DNA from: JAXGPP01 sp040766885
GTDB lineage: Bacteria > Planctomycetota > Planctomycetia > Pirellulales > Thermoguttaceae
Length of the DNA stretch: 64,000 bases
Reading direction: 5' to 3'
NCBI GenBank assembly: GCA_040766885.1
Contig: JAXGPP010000013.1
Location: 62,001 to 126,000, forward strand
Shown: positions 25,600 to 34,849 of the stretch, piece by piece
How the letters are laid out: each line of letters starts with the position of its first letter
Position numbering within the stretch: the first letter of the stretch is position 1
Notes under the pieces: model-generated
Seen by the model: only the letters and a program-made list of their open reading frames with translations
Database searches by the model: none
Told to the model about the DNA's origin: nothing
Made by a program: the position numbers and the translations under genes

Positions 25600-26322
25600 T
25601 TACTGCCGCGATTTGATGCTGGCGATCAACTCCCGGAACGCCTGCTCGTTGGCGGCCACGGTCTTCTCGGGGCCGTAGAACTTGATGAAGTAGTTGCCGC
25701 GATCGTCGGTGGGAATGATGGCAGCCAGCATCCGGTAACCGGGCCGTTCGACGGCCGGCGCAAACGGGCCCGGCTGGTCTTTGTATGTGCCGGCAAGATC
25801 GACCACGGTGATCTCCTTCCCGGCGGCCTCGATCTTCTCGACCTTGGGTTCCGGCCGCTCGGAGAACTGGTCCTGCCAGCGCTCGATGTTGGCGTCCATC
25901 GTCCCCTGGGCCGACATCACCGTCGCCCGACCACGATCCTTGTCACCCTCAACGGCTTCAATGGCGAATTCGGTCTCGACCATCGAACTGCGGGGCTGCT
26001 GTCTGGACCACCCTTCCGGCGGCGCAAACTCCAAACCGCTCCCCAGCGGAATGGACCCCGTCGGGCCGCCCTCGGCCTGTTGGGCGACCTCGCTGCTCGC
26101 CGGCGGCGATGCGGCAGCGCCTTCCGTCATCGCCTCACCGGGCGCATCGGCGGCAGCACTCTCCGGGTGCGCCTGGATCGAAGGAGCTTCGGCGTCGCCG
26201 CTGTCCATCGCCGAACCGGGCGCCGAGACGGCGACCTCTTCCTCCTCGACCGATTCCTCGTAGGCAGGTTCACAACCCGACAAACCGACGGCCAACAGTC
26301 CCACAAAGAGCACTCGCTTCAC
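25600..26322 (-). CDS. Secreted lipoprotein of unknown function
   Basis: 240 aa. GGAGG lies directly against an ATG at 26331, too close to act, so the GTG at 26322, nine bases further, is the likelier start. A short lipoprotein signal (VKRVLFVGLLAVGLSGC) has a clear lipobox LSGC. An acidic, Ala/Ser/Pro-rich linker (about 25-90) leads to a compact domain (about 95-240) beginning LEFAPPEGWSRQQPRSSMVE and containing IIPTDDRGNYFIKFYGPEKT. Such domains are common planctomycete lipoproteins without assigned role. It stands alone with an intergenic gap of about 110 bp from mgtE. Confidence 0.75.
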   Translation of the reverse strand: MKRVLFVGLLAVGLSGCEPAYEESVEEEEVAVSAPGSAMDSGDAEAPSIQAHPESAAADAPGEAMTEGAAASPPASSEVAQQAEGGPTGSIPLGSGLEFAPPEGWSRQQPRSSMVETEFAIEAVEGDKDRGRATVMSAQGTMDANIERWQDQFSERPEPKVEKIEAAGKEITVVDLAGTYKDQPGPFAPAVERPGYRMLAAIIPTDDRGNYFIKFYGPEKTVAANEQAFRELIASIKSRQ

Positions 26323-26603
26323 GGCACGCATCCTCCAGATATTGAAAACAGTCGTGTGAAATCTGCGATGACAATTGTCGCCTGACGGTCGCCGGCTCCA
26401 ATTACCCCCACGGTGGGTTGGGTCAGGCGCGATTCTCAGTCAACCAGACAATCGCCATGGCAGCGGCTCAGTTGGAGGCTGACGGCAATCAAGCGGTACC
26501 CGCTATTTGGGCGGACACTTCCGGTTGACGCATACCGGATGCTGCGCCTTCGGGCATCAACGGTCGCGCCAGACCGCTTGGACGAACCCGTTCGGTCCGC
26601 ATG

Positions 26604-27977
26604 CTATCCGTAGATCGCCCAGCGGGCCAATTCGCTGGGCTTCGGGAGCTTTCCCTGCGCAAGGATACCAATGCGGAAGATGCGGCTGGCGACGAACACG
26701 CACAGAATGGTAGCGGCCAGTGTGGTGACGATTCCCAGGACCGGTTGCCAGACCGGTATCGAGGCACTGGCCGACATCCGCAGGACCATCATCATGGGCG
26801 TGCCGGGCGGAATGAGCGAGGCCCAGGTGGCGAAGCTCCCGTTCGGCTCGCGGAGTACCGGGAACCAGATAAACAGCGGAAACATCATCACCAGCCACAC
26901 CGGCAGGAGCATGCTCTGGGCTTCCTTGAGCTGGTTCACGGCCGCGCCGACGGCCATGAACACCGAGCCGAACAAGAGGACCGCCATCACCTGGTAAACC
27001 AGAAACCATGGCAGAAGCCCCAGCGGCACGAGGTCGGTCACCCCGTGGTAAGCTGCCAGGCCATAAGCGCCGCAACCGTAGACAGCCACCACGGTAAGCG
27101 ACCCGGCCACCCCACCCAGCAGTTTGCCGATCATCAGCTCAAACGCGTTGGCCGAACCGAGCAGCACCTCGGCGATCCGCTGGCTCTTCTCTTCCAGCAC
27201 GCTCTCGAGCATCGGCTGGGCGGCCAGGAAGATCACCATGAACATCAGCATCATCGCGCCGAACGGGAGGAAGATGCTCGTCTCCAGACTCGATTGTGCC
27301 GCCTTGGTGATGCCCCCCGTGTTCGAACGGCTGACGAGCCCGAGCGGCTCGATGATGACCGGCGTACCGGCACGGTCCACCACCTGGGGATCGACCCCCA
27401 TCGCTTCGAGGCGCCGCCGCCGGACAAGATCGCTCAACCGGCCGGCAATCCAGTTCTTCTCCTCGGCGATCGCCGCATTCTCGGCATAGTAGGCGACGCG
27501 CGCGGCCGGAGCACCGTCGGGTACCGTGAGCACGCCGGCAGGAATCTCGACGAAGGCATGTAGCCTGCCCTGCCTGATCCGTTCCGAAAGTTCCAGTCGC
27601 TCTTCCTCGCCAGGCTCCGGGCTGCTGCCTTTCTCAAGAACATATCGCGGCTGGCGCTGCTGGCCGCTGGCTTGATCGATGATCTCGTGCTGATTGCGGT
27701 TCTGGGCGGCAGCGGCAAGCTGCTCGAACAGCACGCCCGTGCCGTCGAAGATCACGATTCGTTTCTCGGCCGGACCGACGCGGCGATCCAGCGACCGCTG
27801 CAGAAAGATCCCGCCGAACATCAGAATGGGCATGATCGTCAAGGCAAGGAGAAACGCCTTCGTGGCCACAATCGCCCGGTATTCACGGACGGCAATGATG
27901 AATACCTTGCCCGCCTTTCCCAGCCGACCCGGCGAGGTCGCGGGCGGAAGCCGGTCGTGCGGCGACGTCTCAGTCAT
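26604..27977 (-). CDS. ABC-2 type transporter permease
   Basis: 457 aa. The start ATG at 27977 overlaps the end of the ATPase gene by 8 bases. The N-terminal helix FLLALTIMPILMFGGIFLQ is followed by a large extracytoplasmic loop (about 55-220), then five or six helices (SIFLPFGAMMLMFMVIFLAA onward). The EEKSQRIAEVLLGSANAFELMIGKLLG segment is the conserved ABC-2 (NatB/YhaP-like) signature. It is probably the membrane half of an exporter for Na+, a peptide or a drug; the cargo is unknown. Confidence 0.9.
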   Translation of the reverse strand: MTETSPHDRLPPATSPGRLGKAGKVFIIAVREYRAIVATKAFLLALTIMPILMFGGIFLQRSLDRRVGPAEKRIVIFDGTGVLFEQLAAAAQNRNQHEIIDQASGQQRQPRYVLEKGSSPEPGEEERLELSERIRQGRLHAFVEIPAGVLTVPDGAPAARVAYYAENAAIAEEKNWIAGRLSDLVRRRRLEAMGVDPQVVDRAGTPVIIEPLGLVSRSNTGGITKAAQSSLETSIFLPFGAMMLMFMVIFLAAQPMLESVLEEKSQRIAEVLLGSANAFELMIGKLLGGVAGSLTVVAVYGCGAYGLAAYHGVTDLVPLGLLPWFLVYQVMAVLLFGSVFMAVGAAVNQLKEAQSMLLPVWLVMMFPLFIWFPVLREPNGSFATWASLIPPGTPMMMVLRMSASASIPVWQPVLGIVTTLAATILCVFVASRIFRIGILAQGKLPKPSELARWAIYG

Positions 27978-28893
27978 GGCCGGCCTCCGGGGGTGCTTGC
28001 GATTCCGGCCCGGCAATGCGCACGAAAATGTCGTGGAGCGACGGCCGGGTAAGCTCGAAGTGCTCAACCCGAGTCCGCCGAACGAGTTCCTGGAGCACAT
28101 TCTGCGGGTCGGTCTGCGGGTCGAATCGCAGTTCCGTATAGCGCCCGTAGTGGTTCACTCTGACTACACCCGGCAGCGCGGCAAACGCGCCGTCGGAACC
28201 GTCGGTGCGGACACGTATAGTATCCTGGCCATACTCTGCCTGGATCGATTCCAGCGTCCCGTCGAGGACCTTGCGGCCGCGGAAGATCATCAGGATCGTG
28301 TCGCACATTCGCTCGGCGATATCCATGTCGTGCGTCGAGAAGATCACCGTCGTCCCCTGGCGATGCAGGTCGAGCACCGCGTCCTTGAGAACCTCGGAAT
28401 TGACCGGATCCAATCCGCTGAACGGCTCGTCGAGGATCAGCAGCTTTGGCCTGGCAACTACCGCGGCGATGAACTGCGCCTTCTGGGCCATTCCCTTGGA
28501 AAGCGCCTCGACGCGTTGGCTGGCCCAATGGGTCAGGTCGAACCGCTCCAGCCAGGAATCGACCTCGGCCCGGGGATGGCGAAAACCCTTGAGCCGGGCA
28601 AAGTAGGTCAGCACGTCGCGGAGCCGCATCTTGCGATACAGACCACGCTCTTCGGGCAGATAGCCCACCCGATCGTCGGCCGACTCGCCCTCATCGCGTC
28701 CAAGCACGCAGATGCGGCCGCTGTCGGGGTAGAGGATCCGCAGGATCATTCTCAGCGTGGTAGTCTTGCCCGAACCATTGGGGCCGATAAAGCCATAGAT
28801 CGCCCCTTCCGGCACGCACAGTTCCAGCCCATCCACCGCCAGATGGCTGCCAAACCGCTTGCTTACCTGTTCCAACTCGATGGCCGGCTGCAT
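27970..28893 (-). CDS. ABC transporter ATP-binding protein (NatA/ABC-2 type)
   Basis: 307 aa from ATG 28893 (MQPAIELEQVSKRFG). Walker A is GPNGSGKTT, the ABC signature is EALSKGMAQK (SKGM in place of the common SGGQ, as often in this subfamily), Walker B is LLILDEPFSGLDP, and the switch histidine is in FSTHDMDIAE. The last 85 residues form the small domain of NatA-like proteins. It is upstream of and overlaps the permease gene, so the two form one two-gene exporter operon. Confidence 0.92.
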   Translation of the reverse strand: MQPAIELEQVSKRFGSHLAVDGLELCVPEGAIYGFIGPNGSGKTTTLRMILRILYPDSGRICVLGRDEGESADDRVGYLPEERGLYRKMRLRDVLTYFARLKGFRHPRAEVDSWLERFDLTHWASQRVEALSKGMAQKAQFIAAVVARPKLLILDEPFSGLDPVNSEVLKDAVLDLHRQGTTVIFSTHDMDIAERMCDTILMIFRGRKVLDGTLESIQAEYGQDTIRVRTDGSDGAFAALPGVVRVNHYGRYTELRFDPQTDPQNVLQELVRRTRVEHFELTRPSLHDIFVRIAGPESQAPPEAGHD

Positions 28894-29002
28894 GATTTCA
28901 CACGTGCCCCTGCGGGTGGCCCGGTAGTAGTTCGCCCGACACCGCCGGTTCTTTGGACGCTGCGGGACGGGGCTTCCGTAGATAGACACCGTCCGGCGCG
29001 AT

Positions 29003-30385
29003 TCAAGGCGCGCTGATCACCACGCGGCGGTAGGCGGCCAGCGGGGGCGAGCCATCATCGGTCAGTTCCAAGATCACGTGGATCTCGGTGCCCGCCGCGC
29101 TAGGGGGGACGGTGAGTTTCGCTTCCAGCGGCCCTTCGACCGCAGCGGAAACGCTATCGCGGTACGTGCCGGCTTCGGAGTAGACCCACCATCGGCACAA
29201 GAGCTGGTCGCCGTCGGGGTCCCGTGAACCAACGGCGCTAAGCCGCACGGCCCCCCCGGCCGGCGCAGTGATGGACTGGACTTTGCGGCTCGAATCACCA
29301 TTGCAGACGGGCTGAGGCGGGTGATTCGCTTCATGGTATGGCTTGACGCACCAGTCCATCCGGGCCTGAAACTCGTTCTGAAACGCCGGCCGCCATCGCG
29401 AAACGCCGACCCGCGCGTGGAGGGTGTCGCCAACTCGGTCTGCCGCGTCTCGATATAATCCGGCGACTTCCCGCCGGAACCGGCCTCCCCAGCCACCCCA
29501 TTCGGGATGCTCCGGATCAGACAAGCCGTTGGGCAGAAAGTAAAACCACGAAGGCGTATCGCCTTCCTTAAGCGCGCTGTGGGCATTGGGCGCGGTCCAC
29601 GTCTTTGGAGGATACAGAGCGCCGAGCGGCCCGTGATCGTGCCGTACATGGGTGTCAAGCCATTCCAGCGACGTGAGCGACTCGTCGCCTCCCAGATACA
29701 TCCCCCGGTAGACCGCCTCGCGTTGATCGCGTCCCTCCGGCGCCATGCCGAGCACGTAGAACAGTCCGGGGAAGTTGTCGATTATCCACGGTCCGGTGTC
29801 GTCCTGGTGGCCGATAGCGTAAACGCGGAGCTTGCCGAGGAATCGCCGCAAGTCTTCCGCCGACCGTTCATGCCGCACCCGCCACAAGGCCTGCGCCAGC
29901 TCAGTCGATCCGCCCCAAATCGTCACATTCACCGGCCGCGGGTCCGGCCGATCAACTGCCTCGATGATCCACTGTGAGCCCTGCGTGTCGTGCCCGTCGC
30001 CCACGTTCTTGATGCCGCGGCGAGGGTTGCCTGATCTGATCCGTTCGACCAGGTACTCGTGCGTCGGGTAGCCGGGTGCGTGGAGAGACAGGTTGTGATG
30101 AACCTGCCCGTACGCATCGACGATTTCGCGAATGAGTTCCGGCTTGACAATGTCTTGCTTCAGCTCACCCGGCGTTCCTGATGCGCTGGCAGTGAGCCCT
30201 TCAATCTGGAATTCATTGGCGTACGTCATCAGCCGGATCATCGACTGCTGATCGTCCGGATCGCCGCCGATATCGGTGAGCACGACGAGGCGGGGCTTCG
30301 GGGAAAGACCTGCCTCCTGCTGACCGACGGCCTGACGTGTGACTGTCAATGCAAGCAGCGTGATCGTGACAATTCGCATGATCAT
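29003..30385 (-). CDS. Secreted DUF1593 nucleoside hydrolase-like protein
   Basis: 460 aa. The start at 30385 overlaps the upstream stop (ATGA). The signal peptide is MIMRIVTITLLALTVTRQAVG. RLVVLTDIGGDPDDQQSMIR has the calcium-binding DxGxDxDD pattern of inosine-uridine nucleoside hydrolases as modified in DUF1593 (cellulose-binding Sde182-type) proteins; HDTQGSQWIIEAV and VTIWGGSTELAQALW continue the fold. The last 90 residues are an Ig/PKD-like domain (VQSITAPAGGAVRLSAVGSR). It is exported and probably hydrolyses a glycosidic bond in a polysaccharide or nucleoside-like compound; the substrate is not known. Confidence 0.82.
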   Translation of the reverse strand: MIMRIVTITLLALTVTRQAVGQQEAGLSPKPRLVVLTDIGGDPDDQQSMIRLMTYANEFQIEGLTASASGTPGELKQDIVKPELIREIVDAYGQVHHNLSLHAPGYPTHEYLVERIRSGNPRRGIKNVGDGHDTQGSQWIIEAVDRPDPRPVNVTIWGGSTELAQALWRVRHERSAEDLRRFLGKLRVYAIGHQDDTGPWIIDNFPGLFYVLGMAPEGRDQREAVYRGMYLGGDESLTSLEWLDTHVRHDHGPLGALYPPKTWTAPNAHSALKEGDTPSWFYFLPNGLSDPEHPEWGGWGGRFRREVAGLYRDAADRVGDTLHARVGVSRWRPAFQNEFQARMDWCVKPYHEANHPPQPVCNGDSSRKVQSITAPAGGAVRLSAVGSRDPDGDQLLCRWWVYSEAGTYRDSVSAAVEGPLEAKLTVPPSAAGTEIHVILELTDDGSPPLAAYRRVVISAP

Positions 30386-30885
30386 CGGGCCGGCTCGCTC
30401 GCGATGATGGGACTCAGGCGATAGCAGTAGACCAGTGGCAGGATGCCCAGCACGCCGAACGAACAGTCGATTAGCCGCCACATGAGTGGAATCCCGCGCA
30501 GCGCACCGAAGACGAATGCCCAGGGAACGACGGCCACGCAGGCGATCATGCCGACCACGAGAACCCAGCGGTCCTCGCCGGGTCTGACGAGAGGCCGGAA
30601 GAAGAACAGGGCGATCACCAGATGGCCGAAGGCCAGCCAGTCGTTGCCGTAGGCCAGGAACGGGTATCGGGCGTACGACTGCTCGAGTCCCTCGCGTACG
30701 TGCGCGATCCAATAGCGCACACCGCTCAACTGTGCGGGGTCTGCATCGGGCGGAATGCGGAGCCAACTCGCCAGCACGGCCACCTCGCGCTCGACCGGAA
30801 TGGCGGTGAGGCCGCTCGCCACCAGCGCGGTGATGAACACCGCCAGCGTAACACGATAGCGGAACCTGGCTTTGGAGGCGGTCAT
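30382..30885 (-). CDS. Four-helix inner-membrane protein of unknown function
   Basis: 167 aa from ATG 30885 (MTASKARFRYRV); an upstream ATG at 30942 would overlap the floA end. Predicted membrane segments are VTLAVFITALVASGLTAI, FGHLVIALFFFRPLV, WVLVVGMIACVAVVPWAFVFG and LIDCSFGVLGILPLVYCY. A periplasmic loop of about 55 residues follows the first helix. No catalytic motif is obvious. It lies between floA (44 bp upstream) and the DUF1593 gene (4-base overlap), so all three may share a transcript. Confidence 0.65.
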   Translation of the reverse strand: MTASKARFRYRVTLAVFITALVASGLTAIPVEREVAVLASWLRIPPDADPAQLSGVRYWIAHVREGLEQSYARYPFLAYGNDWLAFGHLVIALFFFRPLVRPGEDRWVLVVGMIACVAVVPWAFVFGALRGIPLMWRLIDCSFGVLGILPLVYCYRLSPIIASEPAR

Positions 30886-30928
30886 GGATACATCGGGCCA
30901 CGAGCCAAAGCGGCCGGGGCGCTCGCGA

Positions 30929-31942
30929 TTACGGCGCGCCATTGCCGCCGTGGGGAGTGCCAAGATTCCCTTCGCGGAACGCGGCTGCCATCGCCAGGGG
31001 AACCTCGGCCTCGGCGAGCACCACTTGGGCACGGTTCAAGGCGACCTGGGCCCGCATTTCCTGCTCGCGAGCGGCGGCCAGCGCACGGCGTTCCTCGGCC
31101 CGGGCGCGGGCCACGCGAGTGTCGGCCTCGGCCTGATCGGCCTGCAGCCGCGCGCCGATGTTCTGGCCGACGTCGATATCGGCGATGTCGATGGAAACGA
31201 TCTGGAAGGCGGTCTGCGCGTCGAGGCCGCGTGCGAGCACGGCCTTCGAGATGCTGTCGGGGTTTTCCAGCACGTCGAGATGGGTTTCGGCGGAACCGAT
31301 GGCCGTGATGATGCCTTCGCCGACACGGGCAATAATCGTGTCTTCGGTGGCTCCGCCGATCAGCCGTTCGAGGTTGGTACGGACCGTCACCCGAGCGCGA
31401 ACGCGCAGTTCGACGCCATTCTTGGCGATGGCGGAGAGGGTGTTTTTCTGGGCTTTGGCGGGATCGGGACAGTCGATGACCTTGGGATGGACGCTGGTCT
31501 GCACGGCGTCGAGCACATCGCGGCCGGCCAGATCGATGGCCGCCGCCTGATCGAAGTCGAGGTTCAGGTCGGCGCGATGGGCGGCGATGATCGCCCGAAT
31601 TACGTGGTTCACGTTGCCGCCGGCGAGATAGTGGGCCTCGAGACGTCTCGTGCTGATCCCCGTCTCGCGCTCGGTGCCCAGGCCGGCCTGCATGGCCATG
31701 ATCTTTCCTTGCACGATGGTTCGCGCATCCACCTGCCGGAAGCTCATGCCGATCAGGCTCATGATGCTCACTCGGGCATTCGACATGTACGCCTGGAACC
31801 AGATGCTCCCGTATACCGCGGCGACAATCCCCACCACTGCCACGAAGAAGCCCAGCACGACCACGCCGAAAATGATCAGCAGCATGGCGTTGTTGTTGGT
31901 CACTTCTTCCTGGGCGAGCAGCATCGGCAAGCCATCGAACAT
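30929..31942 (-). CDS. floA: Flotillin-like protein FloA
   Basis: 337 aa, the family's normal length. The start at 31942 is set by an AAGGAG site at ideal spacing. After a short N-terminus comes one membrane segment (LLIIFGVVVLGFFVAVVGIVAAV). A SPFH/flotillin-like body follows with QAYMSNARVSIMSLIGMSFR, AHYLAGGNVNHVIRAIIAAH and VRARVTVRTNLERLIGGATE, then an alanine/glutamate-rich region (QADQAEADTRVARARAEERR). FloA proteins organise functional membrane microdomains. A dynamin-like GTPase gene starts divergently 193 bp away. Confidence 0.95.
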   Translation of the reverse strand: MFDGLPMLLAQEEVTNNNAMLLIIFGVVVLGFFVAVVGIVAAVYGSIWFQAYMSNARVSIMSLIGMSFRQVDARTIVQGKIMAMQAGLGTERETGISTRRLEAHYLAGGNVNHVIRAIIAAHRADLNLDFDQAAAIDLAGRDVLDAVQTSVHPKVIDCPDPAKAQKNTLSAIAKNGVELRVRARVTVRTNLERLIGGATEDTIIARVGEGIITAIGSAETHLDVLENPDSISKAVLARGLDAQTAFQIVSIDIADIDVGQNIGARLQADQAEADTRVARARAEERRALAAAREQEMRAQVALNRAQVVLAEAEVPLAMAAAFREGNLGTPHGGNGAP

Positions 31943-32135
31943 GGTTGTCTCCTTAAAAGCCCATTCGTCTTCCCCGCGGTGCGGATCACAGCGCCGCCGG
32001 GGCCGACCGGCCATACCAGCCGGGTAGCATAGCCGATTCCGGGCGGGGAGGGTAGCACCCGGCAATCCTACCGTGGCCGCCATCTGGGGAACACTCCCCG
32101 TGTTCCGAACCCCTAATACGTGTTAGACTAGAGAT

Positions 32136-33929
32136 ATGCCACGCTCCGAAATGGCCCATCTCGAACTGCTGGCCGAGCTGGACTCGCTCAGCGATTCGCT
32201 CGAACGCTGGGTGGCCGATGCACCCGAGTGGCAGCCGGCCCGCACCTGCCGCGCGCTGGTCCGCCGGCTCCTGGAGCGGGGCCGCTCGATGCGCGTCCGC
32301 CTGGAAGCTCCGCTGGTAGTGGCCACGCTGGGCGGAACGGGGACCGGAAAGAGCGCCCTGGTAAACGCACTGGTCGGCGCCCACGCGACCCGGACCGACC
32401 GCGCCCGGCCGACGACCCTGCTGCCGGTGATGATCTGCCGGCCCGGCATCACGCCGAAGATGCTGGGCATCGATCCGCAACTGGTCGAGTTAGTGCAGCG
32501 GGATCTGCCGGCCCTGGGCGACATGGTGATCATCGACTGTCCCGACCCCGACACGAGCGAGCAGGCCGATGCGCCGCGGAGCAACTTGGCCCGGCTGCGG
32601 CAGATCCTGCCGCATTGCGATGTATTGCTGGTGGCGACAACCCAGCAGAAGTATCGCAGCGCTCGCGTGGCCGAGGAACTGGCCGGCGCGGCGCCGGGGG
32701 CGCGGCTGGTGTTTGTGCAGACGCATGCCGACGAGGACCAGGATATCCGCGAAGACTGGCGGCGGATTCTCCAGGAACAGTACACGGTCGGGCATATCTT
32801 CCTGGTCGATTCTCTGGCTGCACTGAACGACGCTCAGGCGGGAGTGGGACCGCGGGGCGAGTTTGCCAAGCTGGTCGATCTGCTTACGCGGCAACTGGCC
32901 GGGACGGCGCCGGCAAGGATTCGCCGCGCGAATTTCCTCGACCTTGTGGCCGATACGCTGGCGGCATGCAAGAGCCGGTTCGACGAGGGGCTGCCGGCGG
33001 TGAGGCAACTCGAGACGGCGGTCGACGAGCAGCGGAGCAGTCTGGCGGCGCGCCTGGCGGAGCAGACGCGGAGCGAACTGCTTGCGGGCCGGCGGCAATG
33101 GGAAGGGCGGCTGGTGAACAAGGTGGCCGCGCACTGGGGCTTCAGCCCGTTCGCGCTGGTGCTGCGGGCGTTCGGCAGCGTGGGGGGCGTGGTGTCGGGC
33201 GCGCTGCTGATGCGAGTGCGGACGCCGGCCCAGCTTGCGCTGTGGGGCGCGTTGGAAGCGGGGAGGACACTGCACCGCAAGAAGAGCGAGCGGCAGGCCG
33301 ACGCCAGCGCCGACCGGGCGCTGGCGGGCACCTGGGACCAGGCTGGTTTGCATGCGGCGTCGCTGGTGCTGACGGGGTACGCCACCGAAGCCGGTTTGGA
33401 TCGCAACCATGCAGCCGTGGAGGTGGTGACGGCCGAGGCGGTTGAGGCGGGGAGAGACTTCGCTACGGATGTGGCGGGGGAACTCGAACTCTTATTGGAC
33501 CGAGTGGCGCGGCGGCACACCGGCTGGTTCACCCGTTGGCGCTACGACATTCTGCTGACTGCGATGCTGGTGGTCATTCTGCTCCGGCCGGCAAAGAACT
33601 TCTTCTACGACTCGTGGCTGGCGGCTCAGCCGGTGGAGGTGTTTGGGGTCGAGTTCTACCTGCTCTCGGCGTTCTGGTTCCTGTTGTGGTGCGTGGTGCT
33701 GTTGTGGGTCTTCACCACGCGGCTGCGGCGCGGGCTGGGGCAGGAAATTGGGTCGCTCTCGGAAGGCTGGAAGAATCCCCGCCCGGCTGCCGGGATTTTT
33801 GCCCGGCTGGAAGGGGAATGCGGCCGGGTGGAGCATTTCGGCCGGGAGTTGGAGCGCTTGCAGCAGCACGTGGCGACGCTTCGCCACCGCCTCGATCTGC
33901 CGGACGACCAGTTGGCCCACCGCCGCTGA
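32136..33929 (+). CDS. Dynamin-like membrane GTPase
   Basis: 597 aa from ATG 32136; an ATG at 32151 is possible. The P-loop is GTGTGKS (67-73), followed by a switch-type PTTLLPVMI segment and a DCPDPDT Walker-B-like motif (in place of DxxG), with FVQTHADEDQDIRED as the base-recognition region. The central part is helical with long basic and acidic stretches. Two hydrophobic segments near the C-terminus (LLTAMLVVILLRPAKNFF and FYLLSAFWFLLWCVVLLWVF) anchor it in the membrane, and the tail is a coiled coil (RVEHFGRELERLQQHVATLR). This arrangement resembles bacterial dynamin-like or YfjP-type GTPases. Its partner may be FloA, encoded divergently (inference). Confidence 0.75.
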   Translation: MPRSEMAHLELLAELDSLSDSLERWVADAPEWQPARTCRALVRRLLERGRSMRVRLEAPLVVATLGGTGTGKSALVNALVGAHATRTDRARPTTLLPVMICRPGITPKMLGIDPQLVELVQRDLPALGDMVIIDCPDPDTSEQADAPRSNLARLRQILPHCDVLLVATTQQKYRSARVAEELAGAAPGARLVFVQTHADEDQDIREDWRRILQEQYTVGHIFLVDSLAALNDAQAGVGPRGEFAKLVDLLTRQLAGTAPARIRRANFLDLVADTLAACKSRFDEGLPAVRQLETAVDEQRSSLAARLAEQTRSELLAGRRQWEGRLVNKVAAHWGFSPFALVLRAFGSVGGVVSGALLMRVRTPAQLALWGALEAGRTLHRKKSERQADASADRALAGTWDQAGLHAASLVLTGYATEAGLDRNHAAVEVVTAEAVEAGRDFATDVAGELELLLDRVARRHTGWFTRWRYDILLTAMLVVILLRPAKNFFYDSWLAAQPVEVFGVEFYLLSAFWFLLWCVVLLWVFTTRLRRGLGQEIGSLSEGWKNPRPAAGIFARLEGECGRVEHFGRELERLQQHVATLRHRLDLPDDQLAHRR

Positions 33930-33941
33930 GGGGCGGAAGGG

Positions 33942-34577
33942 CTACTTCTGTTTTGCGAGCCGGTCGCGGCGCCAGCGGGAGAGGAGGCGGCGGCGACGGG
34001 TTTTCGGGGCGGGCTCGAGGATGGCGACTGCGCTGGAGCGGGCGTCGCGGGAGAGGCGGAGGCGCACCGCACGGCGACGGGACCACTTGTGGCGCAGGCG
34101 CTTGGCGAAGCCACCCGTCGGCACGGGCTCCATCTCGGCATCTGGCCCAGCCATTTCGACGGCCAAGGGTTCCGTCATCCAGGGCGTGGTGTCGGAGACG
34201 GCCACTTCATCGGCCAGGGGGGCACCGATGGCGCGGGCTGGATAGACGAGGTGGAATTCATGATGGCCGACGGTCCACTGGAGCACGAGGAAATGGTGAA
34301 TGAGGTCGCTCAGTACCAAGCCAACGCCGAGGACGAGCATCCATTGCCCGAGGACGGAGACTTGGGCGACCAGGCCGGCGGCGGCCACTATGACGACGGC
34401 GGCGCCCCAGTAGCAGTGATGGACGCGAATGCCCCGCGTCATGCGGCCGACGGTCTTGAGGGTGTCGCGGCTGGCCTGCAGATCGAGGACGAAGCGGAAG
34501 AAAATGGTCACCAGCTCAATTGCGATGGTGGCGACAAGCGACAGGACGATAATCTGGGCGATGGTGAGTCCGGGCAT
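33942..34577 (-). CDS. Membrane protein with basic C-terminal tail
   Basis: 211 aa from ATG 34577. Three or four hydrophobic segments (AQIIVLSLVATIAIELVTIF, GAAVVIVAAAGLVAQVSVLG, WMLVLGVGLVLSDLIHHFLV) carry several histidines (HHCYWG, LIHHFL, VGHHEFHLV). The last 60 residues are strongly basic (KRLRHKWSRRRAVRLRLS). The histidine placement suggests a metal- or haem-binding membrane domain but I cannot name a family. It converges on the GTPase gene with a 12-bp gap. Confidence 0.55.
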   Translation of the reverse strand: MPGLTIAQIIVLSLVATIAIELVTIFFRFVLDLQASRDTLKTVGRMTRGIRVHHCYWGAAVVIVAAAGLVAQVSVLGQWMLVLGVGLVLSDLIHHFLVLQWTVGHHEFHLVYPARAIGAPLADEVAVSDTTPWMTEPLAVEMAGPDAEMEPVPTGGFAKRLRHKWSRRRAVRLRLSRDARSSAVAILEPAPKTRRRRLLSRWRRDRLAKQK

Positions 34578-34767
34578 CAATCCGCAACTTGGGCTGGTGA
34601 GGGAAGGGGGGAAGCCGGCGGCCAGAGGCGTGAATCCCGTCGCTTCTGGATGATACGTATTTCGGCTGCCGAACGATCGGAGAAAAACCCGGAATGGGCG
34701 GGTAAGGATTAAATGGGTTTTTTGAAGCGTCCCGCCAGTATTGCAGCATCGGGCGGATCGGGCAAGG

Positions 34768-34812
34768 AAAAATGGGCCGGGAGGCCAGGGTCGGCGCGGG
34801 GTACGCGCCGAC
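34768..34812 (-). terminator. Candidate terminator after the Gfo/Idh gene
   Basis: A perfect 9-bp stem (34790-34798 with 34804-34812, loop GGGTA) lies just past the stop of the minus-strand oxidoreductase gene. Reading on, a small GGCC/GGCC stem is followed by CATTTTT. Together they look like a terminator, although the T-run is not directly after the strong stem. Confidence 0.4.
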
Positions 34813-34849
34813 TCGGGCCACCCGGTGAGGGATTGCCAGCCGGGGGGTG

